The position numbers were made by a program, and so were the translations under genes. The notes beneath the pieces are model-generated. The model saw only the letters and a list, made by a program, of their open reading frames with translations, ran no database searches and had not been told where the DNA came from. DNA of 64,000 nucleotides from an uncultured Prevotellaceae bacterium (GTDB lineage: Bacteria > Bacteroidota > Bacteroidia > Bacteroidales > Bacteroidaceae): the NCBI GenBank assembly GCA_902761605.1, contig CACWLC010000002.1, positions 1 through 64,000 of the forward strand. The letters run 5' to 3'. Each line of letters begins with the position of its first letter. Position 1 is the stretch's first letter. Positions 62,515 through 64,000 of the stretch are shown here, in pieces.

Positions 62515-64000
62515 CTAATCATATATAGATGTTGCACCCGTCTTCTGCTCTGTTGCCTCGTTGAGTAAAAGGCTGCGAAGCTGGGACTCTGATAACGAAG
62601 TAGATGGATGGAACTCGGTGCTTTGCATATATCTAAGCAGACTATACTGCATCTGACGTATTTCTGGCAGATTGCTGTCTGTTAGCAGGTCGATGCTGGA
62701 GAAAATAAGACTACCCTTGCCTACCTTTGTCTCGAAGACCTGAGCCAGACGGCGGTTATTGACGAAATTGTCTACACTCTCTACGATAGGTGATACGGGG
62801 GCAATGCTGTCGAGCACCATCACACGACTGCGCTTAACCAGGTTCCACCACTGCCAGTCGCTGTGCATGTCTGTTGGGAAATGAGCCAGGGCAGGATGAC
62901 GGGGATCGCAGAGCAGTCCCATGGTGCCAGCCTGCTTAGGGAAGTGTACCGGACTCCAGAACACAGGCAGGAACTTGCCTTCGAGTCCTTTTACAGTCTC
63001 TTTCTTTGGCGAGAAAAGGACCTTCTTGCCTTTATTGAGAGCTTTCATTGCCTCGTCGATATTAGAGGTTACGAGTATCTTTTTGTCCTGTGGCATAATC
63101 ACATCAGGATAAACCCAGATGTTCCAGCGATTACGCCATGGGGTGTCCTTGATGCTGACGATAAGCTCCAGACGTTTTGCCTCAGATACCTTATTTAATG
63201 ATATGCTGATATTTTTGCCGGAACCTTCAGCATAGACATCGCCCATCTCATCAGTAAGTTGCCAACAGATTGTCTTACCCTCCATAGATTCCAAGGAGTA
63301 GTTGGCGATGTCAACACGAGCCGTAAAGGTCTCATCTGCCTTCCAGACCGCCTTATCAAACTGAGCCAGGGGAACTACTGGAGCACAGGCCTCACGGAAA
63401 CGCTGGGGCTCAACAAGTCCCTTGGAATCCCAGAAGGCATCGAGCAGTCCTACGAGGGCTGTTCCCTGTCCTGGGAAATCGTGAAGGTCGAGAAGCTGGA
63501 ATCCACTCTGCTGAGGTGTCTTCATGGCACGCTCTATCTCTTCCTTATATAGGATTACGGCCAGCTTGCCTGAGGCCTTAAGATAGTCATCTGCCTTATG
63601 CAGCAGTCCTTTCTTCTGCAGGTCGTTGCGGATAGCCTTGAAGTTAAGTGGATCGAGAATGCCAGTGTACTTATCTATTTCCTTAATATTTGGATATACG
63701 CTGTACTGACCAATCTCATGGCTCACCAATGGAACAGTGATGTTCTTGGCAGCCTCACGATAATCGCTCTTGAAGTCGGGAACTCTTTCATCGAATACGC
63801 CCTGTCCACGAACCCAACCATTGTCTGTCCATTGTGTGATGAAGATATCATCCTCTGGCTCCTGCTTCACACCATGACCTTTCTCGAAGGTGAAGGTTGA
63901 GGTGACGTAAAGGTGACGAGGATCCTGAGTCTTCATATAAAGTGTAAGTTCATTAAGGAACTTGAAATCTGGCTGAAGCTCATTACCACAACTGATAATG
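62515..64000 (-). CDS. Partial GH2 enzyme (C-terminal part), runs off the right edge
   Basis: The frame stays open through base 64000, and the visible 494 or so residues begin with IISCGNE, whose Glu (codon 63979-63981) is the GH2 acid/base. The ATG at 63936 is therefore internal, not a start. The likely nucleophile is the Glu in SHEIGQYSVYP. The protein is a paralogue of the 954-residue GH2 at the left edge: HExGQ, PVVPLAQFDKAVW-like and WVYPD segments and the final RYMQS region occur in the same order. It lacks the left paralogue's last 30 or so residues. Confidence 0.85.
   Translation of the reverse strand, partial: IISCGNELQPDFKFLNELTLYMKTQDPRHLYVTSTFTFEKGHGVKQEPEDDIFITQWTDNGWVRGQGVFDERVPDFKSDYREAAKNITVPLVSHEIGQYSVYPNIKEIDKYTGILDPLNFKAIRNDLQKKGLLHKADDYLKASGKLAVILYKEEIERAMKTPQQSGFQLLDLHDFPGQGTALVGLLDAFWDSKGLVEPQRFREACAPVVPLAQFDKAVWKADETFTARVDIANYSLESMEGKTICWQLTDEMGDVYAEGSGKNISISLNKVSEAKRLELIVSIKDTPWRNRWNIWVYPDVIMPQDKKILVTSNIDEAMKALNKGKKVLFSPKKETVKGLEGKFLPVFWSPVHFPKQAGTMGLLCDPRHPALAHFPTDMHSDWQWWNLVKRSRVMVLDSIAPVSPIVESVDNFVNNRRLAQVFETKVGKGSLIFSSIDLLTDSNLPEIRQMQYSLLRYMQSTEFHPSTSLSESQLRSLLLNEATEQKTGATSIYD

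Overview
The window looks like a chromosomal segment of a Bacteroidota species, most likely a gut or rumen Prevotella-type organism. The evidence is two SusC/SusD pairs, a one-piece hybrid two-component regulator, many signal-peptide glycoside hydrolases, and repeated use of the Bacteroidota -7 promoter motif TAnnTTTG (very often TATCTTTG) just upstream of genes. No tRNA, rRNA, CRISPR array or transposase was seen.

Region 1 (1-37.3 kb) is a large polysaccharide-utilisation and L-rhamnose-catabolism locus, best read as acting on rhamnogalacturonan I. It encodes two GH2 enzymes, a clan GH-L-like protein, a GH28, a double-domain SGNH (CE12-like) esterase, a PL26-like exo-lyase, an HTCS regulator and two tandem SusCD pairs. 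The intracellular route is interleaved with the CAZymes: mutarotase rhaM, a sugar isomerase of the L-arabinose/L-fucose isomerase fold where rhaA would be expected, kinase rhaB, aldolase rhaD, an MFS importer, lactaldehyde dehydrogenase aldA and a YghZ-like aldo/keto reductase.

Region 2 (37.3-40.8 kb) is the oddest part. A VirE/VapE-type primase-helicase-like gene is enclosed by two 103-bp imperfect inverted repeats (about 87% identical, no gaps). Three 22-bp direct repeats that resemble replication iterons lie upstream of it, and a HU-like DNA-binding protein gene lies just outside. The whole resembles a degenerate or uncharacterised replicon-like or satellite-like unit.

Region 3 (40.8-42.4 kb) holds a second GH28 and, overlapping its stop by 4 bp, the first 38 or so residues of a GH27 alpha-galactosidase whose remainder has been lost.

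Region 4 (42.4-55.6 kb) is mostly transport and signalling: an AGCS amino-acid/sodium symporter; a small two-TM coiled-coil protein translationally coupled to a TrkH/KtrA-like potassium uptake pair; an M64 metallopeptidase; two tandem histidine kinases with periplasmic solute-binding sensor domains, of which the first lacks the phosphoacceptor His; and a convergent TPR-SpoIIE phosphatase.

Region 5 (55.6-64 kb) has a Cthe_2159-like parallel-repeat surface protein with a small secreted partner, a GH35, formate-tetrahydrofolate ligase (fhs), a gene-free 470-bp stretch rich in phased palindromes and a long hairpin, and a GH2 paralogue running off the right edge.
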